From assembly GCF_937880195.1 (NCBI RefSeq), contig NZ_CALFLA010000036.1, positions 1 to 19,340 on the forward strand: a stretch of 19,340 bases of DNA. The letters run 5' to 3'. Source of the DNA: an uncultured Blautia sp. (lineage in GTDB: Bacteria > Bacillota > Clostridia > Lachnospirales > Lachnospiraceae). The notes beneath the pieces were generated by a model, which saw only the letters and a program-made list of their open reading frames with translations, was not told where the DNA came from and did not search any database. The position numbers and the translations under genes were made by a program. Below, piece after piece: positions 7,816 through 15,876 of the stretch (the first letter of the stretch is position 1; each line of letters starts with the position of its first letter).

Positions 7816-9345
7816 ATGAAAGAAAAGAATAAGATTAAATGGTTTTACTATATCACATTGATAGCTGCTGCTGTGCTGCTTTTCGTTTTGATGTATAAAG
7901 CTCCTTTTCGCAGAGATGACCTTGCATGGGGGAGTGAAAGAGGAATCCAGAGATTAAGAAATGGATTTAGAGGATATAATGGCAGATATATTGGAAATCT
8001 TATTGTATTGGTTTTGACTCGTTTGCCATTGGCTCTTACTGTTACAATAGAAATGCTGGTTATGGGAGTGGGATTATGGAATGTTTGGTTAATTTTTAAA
8101 AAGAGTAAAATTTTACTGATGATATTCTGTTCCTTGGCATTGCTTGCGCCTCATGCAATGTTTAATCAGACTATTTTATGGGTGGCAGGATTTTCTAATT
8201 TTGTTGTATCGGCAGTATTTGTTTTTTATTTTTTTAGAATTTGTCTGGAGTTAATGGAAAACAAGGAGATTGAACATAAAGCTTGGATGGGACGTGTTAT
8301 CCTTGTCTTCCTGGGACAGTTGATTTTGGAAACCGGAAGTATTTATATGATTTTTTTGTTTTTATTTACAGGAATATATATATACTTTCAAGAGAAAAAA
8401 GTACCGTCATATTTAATCGCATATTTTGTTTCAGCCTGCGGAGGAGCAGCGCTGATGTTTTTAAACAGTTCTTACAGAGCGGCAGTTTCGGGAAATGGTG
8501 ACACTTATAAAAAAATAAATATAACAGGAAGTTTTGGAGAATTGATCAGGAGCTGGTGGGAAAAATATGCTATGGATATTTTTCCGAATTGGATTGAGAA
8601 TATCCCTTTGATCAATCTTGTTTTGATAGCATGTATTTTTTTATTGTGTTTTTGGAGCCGCTCCAGAATTGCAAAGATTATTCAGTTTTTGGGAATACTT
8701 TTTGCTTCATGGATTATATTTAATATACAGAATCCTCGCTGGAACAGCTTGATTCCGCATGGGGAATATCTGAATGCCGCTGTTGGGGTTGCATGGATCA
8801 TTTATATTTTTACGGCGGTAATAATACAAAATACAACTCTTTCAGGAAAAAGAACACTTATATTTATTGTGGGTTCGCAGTTGTTTGTAACAGGACCTCT
8901 GATTATTGCGGATCCATTAAATGAAAGATGTTTTTTTCAAAATTATTTACTCTGGGTTTTACTGATTTGCAGTATGATGAGAGAAATTCAGATGAAAATT
9001 TCAGAAAGAGAACTTCCTGAAAATGTAAAAACAAGATTGGAGCTTGTTCCCAATTTTTTGATGATAGGTACTTTGTGTGTAATGATGGCCAGCCAGTTTA
9101 TGTCCTGGAGAGTAGAGGCTATTCGAAAAATGGAAATAAAAAAATGCCGGGAAGAAAAGAGCGAGTCCCTTGTACTTCCTAATAATCCATCTGGAAATGT
9201 GTATTGTTTCGGAGACAATACCTCAAATAGTAACAGGGAATGGATTAATAAATATAAGATGTATTATGATATTCCAGATGAAGTAGAACTTACATTTATA
9301 GAGTACAATGCATACATAGATATGAAAAAGGAAGAGAAGAAATAA
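7816..9345 (+). CDS. Polytopic membrane protein, probably DUF6056-like
   Basis: This 509-residue protein has about 12 hydrophobic segments, for example residues 9-27, 60-95 (two), 98-115, 117-143, 158-188, 194-214, 266-284, 320-340, 346-365, 375-388 and 408-425, then a soluble C-terminal tail of about 80 residues ending in KKEEKK. After the first segment it has R33-D34-D35 and YNGRYIGN (54-61). The pattern of an acidic pair followed by an NGR-type motif is reminiscent of DUF6056 and of GT-C type glycosyltransferases, but this is from memory and not verified. The function is unknown. Base use is clearly richer in A and T (many TTT, ATA, AAA codons) than in the flanking genes, which suggests horizontal acquisition. 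GGAAGGAAA provides the ribosome binding site. No convincing promoter is visible. Confidence 0.7.
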   Translation: MKEKNKIKWFYYITLIAAAVLLFVLMYKAPFRRDDLAWGSERGIQRLRNGFRGYNGRYIGNLIVLVLTRLPLALTVTIEMLVMGVGLWNVWLIFKKSKILLMIFCSLALLAPHAMFNQTILWVAGFSNFVVSAVFVFYFFRICLELMENKEIEHKAWMGRVILVFLGQLILETGSIYMIFLFLFTGIYIYFQEKKVPSYLIAYFVSACGGAALMFLNSSYRAAVSGNGDTYKKINITGSFGELIRSWWEKYAMDIFPNWIENIPLINLVLIACIFLLCFWSRSRIAKIIQFLGILFASWIIFNIQNPRWNSLIPHGEYLNAAVGVAWIIYIFTAVIIQNTTLSGKRTLIFIVGSQLFVTGPLIIADPLNERCFFQNYLLWVLLICSMMREIQMKISERELPENVKTRLELVPNFLMIGTLCVMMASQFMSWRVEAIRKMEIKKCREEKSESLVLPNNPSGNVYCFGDNTSNSNREWINKYKMYYDIPDEVELTFIEYNAYIDMKKEEKK

Positions 9346-9350
9346 AGTAA

Positions 9351-9389
9351 AAAGGGATTTTAATAGGAAGGTGTTAAAATCCTTTCTTT
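9351..9389 (+). terminator. Intrinsic terminator after the AT-rich membrane protein gene
   Basis: GGATTTTAA at 9355-9363 pairs perfectly with TTAAAATCC at 9374-9382, and AAA at 9351-9353 continues the stem with TTT at 9383-9385 around one bulged G. The short tail CTTTA follows. The tail overlaps the -35 box of the rnpB promoter. Confidence 0.65.
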
Positions 9390-9415
9390 ACAACTGAGAA
9401 AAACCGTGTTAAAAT
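9387..9415 (+). promoter_or_regulatory. rnpB promoter
   Basis: The -35 box TTTACA (9387-9392) and the -10 box TAAAAT (9410-9415) are separated by 17 bases. The mature RNase P RNA begins about nine bases downstream of the -10 box, as expected for a start at or next to the mature 5' end. The -35 box lies in the tail of the preceding terminator. Confidence 0.75.
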
Positions 9416-9423
9416 AGCACTTG

Positions 9424-9775
9424 CGCAAGCAGGCCAGGTGATCGCGGCTGTACAGACGAAAGGGTACAGACGAGGAAAGTCCGGGCTTCACAGGGCAGGA
9501 TGCCGGATAACGTCCGGTGGAGGTGACTCCCAGACCAGTGCAACAGAAATAAACCGCCTTCCATAGAGGAGGTAAGGGTGGAAAGGCAGTGTAAGAGACT
9601 ACCGCCGTTGTGGTAACAGAACGGGCACATGTAAACTCCATTTGAAGCAAGACCGAAACGAAAGCGATACGGCGGCCCGTCGTGCTTTCAGGTGGGTCGC
9701 TTGAGCCGGCTGGCAACAGACGGCCTAGACAGATGATCACCCAACGACATAACCCGGCTTATCGGTCTGCTTGCG
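9424..9775 (+). ncRNA. rnpB: RNase P RNA, bacterial class A type
   Basis: This is the catalytic RNA of RNase P, which removes 5' leaders from pre-tRNAs. The ends form helix P1: 9424-9435 pairs with 9764-9775 over 12 base pairs, including one G-U pair. The P3 stem is visible as CTGTAC/GTACAG around 9448-9469. Conserved region I, GAGGAAAGTCCGGGC, is at 9472-9486, and conserved region V, ACATAACCCGGCTTA, at 9747-9761; P4 forms between these regions. The length of about 352 bases and general layout suggest class A, as in most bacteria including Clostridia, rather than the Bacillus class B. The exact ends are inferred from P1. Confidence 0.95.
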
Positions 9776-9776
9776 T

Positions 9777-9812
9777 AAAAAAGAACTCCGAAATTTTTCG
9801 GAGTTCTTTTTT
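9777..9812. terminator. Bidirectional terminator between rnpB and pyrI
   Basis: GAACTCCG at 9783-9790 pairs with CGGAGTTC at 9799-9806, with A/T continuation into the loop. Six A (9777-9782) and six T (9807-9812) flank the stem, so it can terminate both rnpB on the plus strand and the convergent pyrBI transcript on the minus strand, whose last stop codon is about 20 bases away. Confidence 0.92.
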
Positions 9813-9830
9813 ACGTTCTTAAAACAAAAC

Positions 9831-10268
9831 TTATTTATTTCTTTTTCCTCTGTATTTCTCTTCGCAGTACATACATCTGTAAACTTCTTTTTCTTCGTCT
9901 GCAAGAAAGAATACCTGATCCAGTCCCTGCTCAATGGATGTGATGCAGCGGGGATTCTTACATTTGATCACATTTGTTATTTTTTTAGGAAGCTTCAGTT
10001 CCTTTTTGGCAACAATCTTTTCGTCCTTGATGATGTTGACTGTAATATTGTGGTCAATGAAGCCCAGGATATCCAGATCCAGTTTTTCAATAGGACATTC
10101 TACTTTGATGATATCCTTAACTCCCATTTTGTTGCTTCGTGCGTTTTTGATAATGGCAACTGTACAGTCCAGCTTGTCCAGCTTCAGATCATGATAAATA
10201 GTCATGGCTTTGCCGGCCTTGATGTGGTCCAGTACATAGCCTTCGCGAAGGGCTCCTACGTTTAGCAT
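9831..10268 (-). CDS. pyrI: Aspartate carbamoyltransferase regulatory chain
   Basis: PyrI binds nucleotide effectors (CTP, UTP, ATP) and, through a zinc site, the catalytic PyrB trimers, giving allosteric control of pyrimidine synthesis. The 145-residue protein shows the nucleotide-binding N-terminal domain (about 1-95) and a zinc domain with four cysteines: C103 and C108 in CKNPRC, C132 and C135 in CMYC. The start codon overlaps the end of pyrB by seven bases, and GGAGGTGG lies eight bases upstream inside pyrB, so translation is coupled and subunit amounts are matched. Transcription ends at the shared hairpin at 9777-9812. Confidence 0.95.
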   Translation of the reverse strand: MLNVGALREGYVLDHIKAGKAMTIYHDLKLDKLDCTVAIIKNARSNKMGVKDIIKVECPIEKLDLDILGFIDHNITVNIIKDEKIVAKKELKLPKKITNVIKCKNPRCITSIEQGLDQVFFLADEEKEVYRCMYCEEKYRGKRNK

Positions 10269-11185
10269 GTTACATCCACCTCCAGTAATGTAAGAATCAG
10301 GGCCATACGGACATATACGCCGTACTGTGCCTGTTTAAAGTAAGCGGCTCTTGGATCAGCATCCACTTCAACAGAAATCTCGTTTACACGGGGAAGAGGA
10401 TGAAGGATGTACATATCCTCTTTGGCAAGTTCCATTTTCTGCTTGTCCAGTATGTAGAAATCTTTCATTCGTACATAGTCTTCTTCGTTAAAGAAACGTT
10501 CTTTCTGTACACGTGTCATATACAGGATGTCAAGCTGTGGAAGAGCATCTTCCAGTCTTTCTACTTCCTGGAATTCGATACCGTTTCTGGTAAGCACATC
10601 TTCGCGGATATAGCTTGGTACGCGAAGTTCTTCCGGTGAGATCAGAACAAACTTTACATTGTGATAGCGAACCAGAGCTTCGATCAGTGAGTGAACGGTA
10701 CGGCCAAATTTCAGATCTCCGCACAGACCAATGGTAAGGTTATCGAGACGTCCTTTAAGAGAACGGATGGTAAGCAGGTCGGTAAGGGTCTGGGTAGGAT
10801 GCTGATGACCGCCGTCTCCGGCATTGATCACGGGAATAGAAGATGCCATGGATGCAACTAAAGGAGCTCCCTCCTTAGGATGACGCATAGCGCAGATATC
10901 TGCATAGCAGGATGTAACACGGATGGTATCGGCAACACTTTCGCCTTTGGATGCAGAACTGGAATCTGCGGAAGAAAAGCCTAATACCTTTCCGCCAAGG
11001 TTCATCATGGCTGCCTCGAAACTTAAACGTGTACGTGTACTTGGCTCATAAAATAAAGTGGCGAGTTTTTTGCCCTCACAGATATGGGCGTATTTCTCGG
11101 GGTTCTTTTCAATGTCGTTGGCCAGTGTGAGAAGTTTGTCAAGCTCTTCTACAGAAAAGTCCAACGGGCTCATTAAATGTCTCAT
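10262..11185 (-). CDS. pyrB: Aspartate carbamoyltransferase catalytic chain
   Basis: PyrB condenses carbamoyl phosphate with L-aspartate to carbamoyl aspartate, the second step of de novo UMP synthesis. The 307-residue protein has the carbamoyl-phosphate motif STRTR (49-53) within [12 protein letters not shown], the S/K loop SSSASKGES (75-83), HPTQTLTDL (129-137) and HPLPR (262-266). All expected active-site motifs are present. AGGAGG sits six bases before the ATG. The partner pyrI overlaps its 3' end; no other pyr gene is in the window. Confidence 0.97.
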   Translation of the reverse strand: MRHLMSPLDFSVEELDKLLTLANDIEKNPEKYAHICEGKKLATLFYEPSTRTRLSFEAAMMNLGGKVLGFSSADSSSASKGESVADTIRVTSCYADICAMRHPKEGAPLVASMASSIPVINAGDGGHQHPTQTLTDLLTIRSLKGRLDNLTIGLCGDLKFGRTVHSLIEALVRYHNVKFVLISPEELRVPSYIREDVLTRNGIEFQEVERLEDALPQLDILYMTRVQKERFFNEEDYVRMKDFYILDKQKMELAKEDMYILHPLPRVNEISVEVDADPRAAYFKQAQYGVYVRMALILTLLEVDVTC

Positions 11186-11244
11186 GTAGTACCTCCTGTT
11201 TGGTTAAAAGAATCAGAAATCAGTTCTGAAAATTCTCTTAATCC

Positions 11245-11273
11245 ATCATATAATAGAAGCCCCTTTTTTTCAA
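11245..11273 (-). promoter_or_regulatory. pyrB: pyrBI promoter
   Basis: Read on the minus strand, TTGAAA (11273-11268) and TATGAT (11250-11245) are separated by 17 bases, each matching the SigA consensus at five of six positions. The -35 box overlaps the stop codon of the upstream CmpB-like gene. The leader of about 50 bases holds a small hairpin (11213-11229) followed by TTCTTTT, close to the ribosome binding site. Confidence 0.65.
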
Positions 11274-11656
11274 GAAGATTTTGTAAGTATTTTTTCAAAA
11301 AAAAGCCCTGCGGCAAACCAGACAGGAGCATAGTCAAAGCGGATCACGCCGCGGAAATGAAAAGGTGTGTGACTGTAATCCCAGGGACAGATGCCCAGAG
11401 ATTTTAAAAGAGTACCGCTGAAAAATTCTGTGACAAAGATTCCTACAGTATAAAGACATCCCCGAAGAAGAACCGGAATTTTGGATATCCTCTGGTAAAC
11501 GGGGCCGATCAGCGCAGCGCAGCCGTATATTGGAAACATAAGAAGAGAGGTTTTTCCCATCATAGTACCCTGACCGTCCAGAAGAGAGTGAAGACCGGTC
11601 CAAAAGACTTCCAGGCACCATCCTAAAAAACCACAGAGAAAAAAGTTTCGTTTCAT
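11270..11656 (-). CDS. Small membrane protein, CmpB-like putative ABC transporter permease family
   Basis: The protein has 128 residues with about four hydrophobic segments: 5-25, 37-56, 60-82 and 110-124. The N-terminal pattern GFLGWCLEVFWTG and the segment KTSLLMFPIYGCAAL fit the family annotated as ABC_trans_CmpB (PF06541), whose members are called putative ABC transporter permeases although no ATPase partner is encoded nearby. The true function is unknown. The start is supported by AAAGGAA nine to ten bases upstream. Its 3' end runs into the pyrB promoter, and no terminator separates it from pyrBI, so some read-through into pyrB is possible. Confidence 0.75.
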   Translation of the reverse strand: MKRNFFLCGFLGWCLEVFWTGLHSLLDGQGTMMGKTSLLMFPIYGCAALIGPVYQRISKIPVLLRGCLYTVGIFVTEFFSGTLLKSLGICPWDYSHTPFHFRGVIRFDYAPVWFAAGLFFEKILTKSS

Positions 11657-11721
11657 AACAAGGCGTTCCTTTCTTAAATGAATTTTACATAAATTTAACT
11701 TTCTTATAATATGCCCTGTAC

Positions 11722-11750
11722 TTGAAAAAAGAATACGCAGATGCTAAACT
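11722..11750 (+). promoter_or_regulatory. pheA: Promoter of the pheA-ppk1 operon
   Basis: TTGAAA at 11722-11727 and TAAACT at 11745-11750 are 17 bases apart, and TG at 11742-11743 gives an extended -10. A start near 11757 leaves a leader of about 60 bases, too short for a T-box. The leader can form a seven-pair hairpin (11762-11768 with 11782-11788) that is not followed by a T run. Confidence 0.6.
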
Positions 11751-11816
11751 GGAGATATCTGATCTGGCACAGTGTAAAAGCGCCGGATAAGCTCAGTTTA
11801 CAGAAGGAGAAGACAT

Positions 11817-12965
11817 ATGACAGACTTGCAGGAATGCAGAAAACAGATAGACAGACTGGATAAGGAGATTCTGGAACTTTTTGAGAAGAGGATGAAGGTC
11901 TGCGAGGATGTGGCGCAGTATAAAATAGAAACAGGCAAACAGGTTCTTGACTCAGAACGAGAGAGACAGAAGCTGGAAGTCCTTGAAAGGCAGGCCCATG
12001 GAGCGTTTAACGCTCTTGGAATACGGGAGGTGTTTCAGCAGATCATGGCTATCAGCAGGAAGCGCCAGTATCAGCTTCTTACAGCTAATGGAGCGGACGA
12101 AGCCAGAGACTATGAGCTGGTGGACAGCCTTCCTCTTACTGATGTAAAGGTGGTATTCCAGGGAGTGGAGGGCGCGTACAGCTATGCGGCAATGCGGGCT
12201 TATTTTCCAGATACGATCAAAAGTTTTCATGCTAAGACATTTCGGGACGCTATGGAGGAAGTTTTTTCAGGAAAAGCAGATTATGCAGTTCTCCCTATTG
12301 AAAATTCCACACAGGGGATTGTGACAGATATTTATGATCTTCTGGCAGAGTACGAACTTCATATTGTAGGGGAACAGGTGATCCCTGTGGATCATGTGCT
12401 ACTTGGAATTCCGGGAACAGAGATCCAGGATATAGAACGGGTGTATTCTCATCCTCAGGCCCTTTCTCAGTGCAGCCGTTTTCTGGAGAGACATCCACAA
12501 TGGAAAACAGTGAAAACAGAAAATACAGCAGCTTCTGCTAAGAGGATCCAGGAAGAACAAAATCCCACCCAGGCCGCTATTGCAAGCAGGGCTGCGGGAG
12601 AACTGTTTGGATTGAAGATCCTTGCAGAAAATATATGCCATAACGATCAAAATGTGACACGTTTTATTATTGTCAGCGCAAAAGCCCTTTACGAAAAAAA
12701 TGCAGAAAAGATCAGCGTTTGTTTTGAACTCCCTCATTCAACAGGAACTCTTTACAATATGTTGTCCCATATCATATATAACGGCCTGAATATGTCAAGA
12801 ATCGAGTCAAGACCCATTCCGGGAAAAACATGGGAGTATCGTTTTTTTGTGGATTTTGAGGGAAACCTTAAAGATCCGGCAGTGAAAAATGCAATTCGTG
12901 GATTGAAGGCAGAGGCAAACCGTGTCCGCGTTCTTGGAAACTATGGATTACAGGAGGAAGCATAG
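11817..12965 (+). CDS. pheA: Bifunctional chorismate mutase/prephenate dehydratase
   Basis: This P-protein converts chorismate to prephenate and on to phenylpyruvate, the committed branch to phenylalanine. It has 382 residues in three parts: an AroQ-type chorismate mutase (about 1-88), prephenate dehydratase (about 111-287) with QGVEGAYSYAA, PIENSTQGIV and the catalytic TRF at 281-283, and a C-terminal ACT domain (about 297-375) with the ESRP motif at 330-333. The ACT domain motifs suggest feedback inhibition by phenylalanine. The other ACT motif reads STGTLY instead of the usual PGALx. AAGGAG precedes the ATG. The stop codon abuts the next start. Confidence 0.96.
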   Translation: MTDLQECRKQIDRLDKEILELFEKRMKVCEDVAQYKIETGKQVLDSERERQKLEVLERQAHGAFNALGIREVFQQIMAISRKRQYQLLTANGADEARDYELVDSLPLTDVKVVFQGVEGAYSYAAMRAYFPDTIKSFHAKTFRDAMEEVFSGKADYAVLPIENSTQGIVTDIYDLLAEYELHIVGEQVIPVDHVLLGIPGTEIQDIERVYSHPQALSQCSRFLERHPQWKTVKTENTAASAKRIQEEQNPTQAAIASRAAGELFGLKILAENICHNDQNVTRFIIVSAKALYEKNAEKISVCFELPHSTGTLYNMLSHIIYNGLNMSRIESRPIPGKTWEYRFFVDFEGNLKDPAVKNAIRGLKAEANRVRVLGNYGLQEEA

Positions 12966-14267
12966 ATGTCAAAGATACAGGAATGCGTTCTTTACCGGAA
13001 TATGGAAAACAGCGGTATTTTAGAAAAAATGACAGGGCTTATGGATATCCTTTCAAATAACAGAGAGGATATAAAAAAATATAGGCCTTTGTTTTTTCAG
13101 TGCGTTAATGAACTTGTGGAAACAGCCGCTTCCTATGGTTTTTCAGGCAATCTCTGGCATAATTATCTGACCCTTCTTCTTGTGAGCCACGAAAATGCTT
13201 TTAGTACCGCCTGTGAAATCCGGGGTGGGGTGGAAGGCAGCATCAATGAGCTTGCGCTTCATGATTTTGAAATCTTTCTGACCCTTTATAAATTCGACCT
13301 GGAGGCCTTTGACCGGGCTTTTGAGACAGACTGCTGCAGGCTTATCAGCAATTACAAGGCTTCTGAAGATACTGGAAGAATGTTTAATAAACGGGTACGC
13401 AGCCGTATCTGTGATATGAGCAGAACTCTGGCAAAGGCCCTGGATTCCAGAGAATTTATGGAAGATATGGTTCATTTTTACCGGGATTTTGGCGTTGGCA
13501 AGCTGGGACTGCATAAAGCCTTTCGTATTGAGCATGATGAGAAGGGGAACGTTGTTATTGCCCCGGTTACAAGAATCGCCCATGTACGTCTGGAAGATCT
13601 GGTAGGCTATGAGATCCCTAAGCAGAAGCTGATTGAAAATACCGAAGCCTTTGTGCGGGGGCGAAAGGCGAATAACTGTCTGCTTTTCGGCGATGCAGGA
13701 ACGGGGAAATCCTCCAGCATTAAGGGAATCCTGAACCGTTACTATGACGAGGGATTAAGGATTATTGAGGTATATAAGCACCAGTTCCAGGATCTGAACC
13801 AGGTGATCGCCCAGATTAAAAACAGGAATTATAAGTTTATTATTTATATGGACGATCTCTCTTTTGAAGAGTTTGAAATCGAATATAAATATCTGAAAGC
13901 AGTAATTGAAGGCGGGCTGGAGCGCAAACCGGAGAATATCCTGATCTATGCCACCAGCAACCGCCGCCATCTGGTACGGGAACGCTCAGGGGATAAGCTG
14001 GAGCTTAGCAATGAAGATGATCTTCATTCCTCTGATACAGTTCAGGAAAAACTGTCTCTGGTATACCGTTTTGGAGTGCGGATCTATTTCGGCGCGCCCT
14101 CCAGAAAAGAATTTGAAAATATTGTCAAGATTCTGGCTGAGAGAAATCATATTGAAATGCCGGAAAAAGAGCTTCTTCTGGAGGCAGGACGATGGGAGCT
14201 TTCTCATGGCGGTCTTACTGGAAGAACAGCGCAGCAGTTTATTGATCATCTTTTGGGGAAGGAGTGA
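12966..14267 (+). CDS. DUF815-type AAA+ ATPase
   Basis: The 433-residue protein has an N-terminal helical region (about 1-200) of unknown role and a C-terminal AAA+ module. The ATPase shows Walker A GDAGTGKSS at 242-250, Walker B FIIYMDDLSFE at 291-301, and a sensor-like ATSNRRHLVRE segment. The module agrees with DUF815, an uncharacterised ATPase family; what it acts on is not known. It starts directly after the pheA stop codon, with AGGAGG inside the last pheA codons, so translation should be coupled. The polyphosphate genes follow directly, which makes a link to that metabolism possible but unproven. Confidence 0.85.
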   Translation: MSKIQECVLYRNMENSGILEKMTGLMDILSNNREDIKKYRPLFFQCVNELVETAASYGFSGNLWHNYLTLLLVSHENAFSTACEIRGGVEGSINELALHDFEIFLTLYKFDLEAFDRAFETDCCRLISNYKASEDTGRMFNKRVRSRICDMSRTLAKALDSREFMEDMVHFYRDFGVGKLGLHKAFRIEHDEKGNVVIAPVTRIAHVRLEDLVGYEIPKQKLIENTEAFVRGRKANNCLLFGDAGTGKSSSIKGILNRYYDEGLRIIEVYKHQFQDLNQVIAQIKNRNYKFIIYMDDLSFEEFEIEYKYLKAVIEGGLERKPENILIYATSNRRHLVRERSGDKLELSNEDDLHSSDTVQEKLSLVYRFGVRIYFGAPSRKEFENIVKILAERNHIEMPEKELLLEAGRWELSHGGLTGRTAQQFIDHLLGKE

Positions 14268-14272
14268 GAAAA

Positions 14273-15808
14273 ATGGCGGCAGCTACATTTGCAGCGATTG
14301 ATATTGGTTCCTATGAGGTCTGCATGAAGATATTTGAACTTTCCAGAAAGAACGGCCTCAAAGAACTGAACCATGTGAGAGCCAGACTGGAGATTGGTAA
14401 GGGTGCTTATTCTTCTGGACGTCTGGACCCGGAAATGGTAGACGCGATCTGCGAGGTTTTGAAGGATTTCAGAAGGATCATGCTTGAATTTGGCGTAGAG
14501 GATTATCGTGCCTGCGCTACCAGCGCTTTTCGAGAAATGGTGAATCCGGTGATCATTTTGGAACAGATCTTTCAGAGAACGGGAATCCGTGTGGAGATCC
14601 TCAGTAATGCAGAACAGCATTTTTTGGGATACAAGTCTATTGCAGCTATTGAAACAGGATTCAAAAAAATGATCCAGAAGGGAACGGCGATTCTTGACGT
14701 AGGCGGAGGAAGCCTGCAGGTTTCTCTTTTTGACAAGGACGCCCTTGTTACCACCCAGAGCCTGAAAATGGGAAGTATGCGTATCAGGGAACGGCTGAAG
14801 GAACTGGAAAAAACACATACTCATTATGACCAGCTGATCCGTGAGTTCATCAGAAATGATCTGACTGCTTTTCAGAGACTTTATCTGAAAGACAGAGATA
14901 TCAAAAACGTAATCCTGATGGGAGACTTTCTGACAGATACCATATTTCGGGAGGAGCTTTATGACAGGATCATCACCATGACGGAATTTACAAGGAGGTA
15001 TGAGGATGCTGTCTATAAAACAGAAGGAATGCTATCTTCAGAAATGGATATTGATCCAGAGTATGCTTCCCTTGTAGTGCCTACTATGGTGATCTGCAAA
15101 AGTTTTCTTGATGTGTTTCAGGCAGAGGCTGTCTGGGTTCCGGGAGTTTCGCTTCTTGACGGTATCGCCTATGATTACGGCGAAAAGAAAAAGGTGATCA
15201 AAAGCGCCCATAATTTTGAAAATGATATTCTTGTGGCTTCCAGAAATATTGCCAAGCGTTATTCCAGCAGCAAAGACCATATCCAGGGAACTACAGAGCT
15301 GGCTTTGGCGATTTTTGACAGCATGAAAAAAGTACACGGAATGGGGGCCAGAGAACGGCTTCTTCTTCAGATTGCAGTGCAGCTTCATGACTGCGGCAAA
15401 TACATAAGTATGGCGGATGTTGCAGAATGTTCTTACCGGATCATTATGGCCACAGAGATCATTGGTCTTTCCACAGAGGAGAGACAGGTGATCGCCAGCG
15501 CTGTCCGTTATAATACTACAGAGTTTGTTTATTATGAGAACTTTGACGATGGATCAGGACTTGACAGGAACAGATATCTTCTTGTTGCAAAACTGACAGC
15601 GATCCTTCGCCTGGCAAACGCCATGGACAGAAGCCATTATCAGAAGGTTAAGGGGCTTCGAGCAGTCCTTAAGGATCGTGAACTAAGTCTTGTGATCGAT
15701 TCCAGCCGGGATATTTCCCTGGAGCTGGGGCTTTTGAAAGATAAGGTGGGTTTTTTTGAGGAGGTATTTGGCATCCATCTGGTTTTGAGAAGAAAAAGAA
15801 AAATCTGA
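14273..15808 (+). CDS. Ppx/GppA phosphatase family protein with HD domain
   Basis: The 511-residue protein has the two actin-like subdomains of exopolyphosphatases/pppGpp phosphatases (about 5-300) and a C-terminal HD-type domain (about 315-505) with H336, H372-D373 (LHDCGK) and the late motif LANAMDRSH. The phosphate-binding motifs deviate: DIGSYE (10-15) where DxGSN is usual, SNAEQ (111-115) where SGxEE is usual, and GGGSLQ (144-149) where GGGSTE is usual. It probably acts on polyphosphate, given ppk1 next door, but altered activity is possible. The ATG at 14273 is chosen: GGGGAAGGAG lies eight bases upstream, while the in-frame GTG at 14264 overlaps that site. Five bases separate it from the DUF815 stop codon. 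Confidence 0.85.
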   Translation: MAAATFAAIDIGSYEVCMKIFELSRKNGLKELNHVRARLEIGKGAYSSGRLDPEMVDAICEVLKDFRRIMLEFGVEDYRACATSAFREMVNPVIILEQIFQRTGIRVEILSNAEQHFLGYKSIAAIETGFKKMIQKGTAILDVGGGSLQVSLFDKDALVTTQSLKMGSMRIRERLKELEKTHTHYDQLIREFIRNDLTAFQRLYLKDRDIKNVILMGDFLTDTIFREELYDRIITMTEFTRRYEDAVYKTEGMLSSEMDIDPEYASLVVPTMVICKSFLDVFQAEAVWVPGVSLLDGIAYDYGEKKKVIKSAHNFENDILVASRNIAKRYSSSKDHIQGTTELALAIFDSMKKVHGMGARERLLLQIAVQLHDCGKYISMADVAECSYRIIMATEIIGLSTEERQVIASAVRYNTTEFVYYENFDDGSGLDRNRYLLVAKLTAILRLANAMDRSHYQKVKGLRAVLKDRELSLVIDSSRDISLELGLLKDKVGFFEEVFGIHLVLRRKRKI

Positions 15809-15876
15809 AACGGAAAAGAAGAGCAGAAACGGTGGAGAACGGAAAACCGTAATCCATAGAACCCAGGGAGGATATT

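Noticed and set aside
9771..10265. Plus-strand open frame of 164 codons opposite pyrI
   Set aside because: It begins in the rnpB end and terminator and mirrors pyrI, which has clear zinc-site cysteines; it is a shadow.
14264..14272. In-frame GTG start that would add three residues to the Ppx-like protein
   Set aside because: It overlaps the AAGGAG site that is ideally spaced for the ATG at 14273.
15808..15850. Repeated AACGGAAAA and ACGG/CCGT hairpin between the ppx-like gene and ppk1
   Set aside because: Too short and simple to call a regulatory element or terminator; no T run follows.
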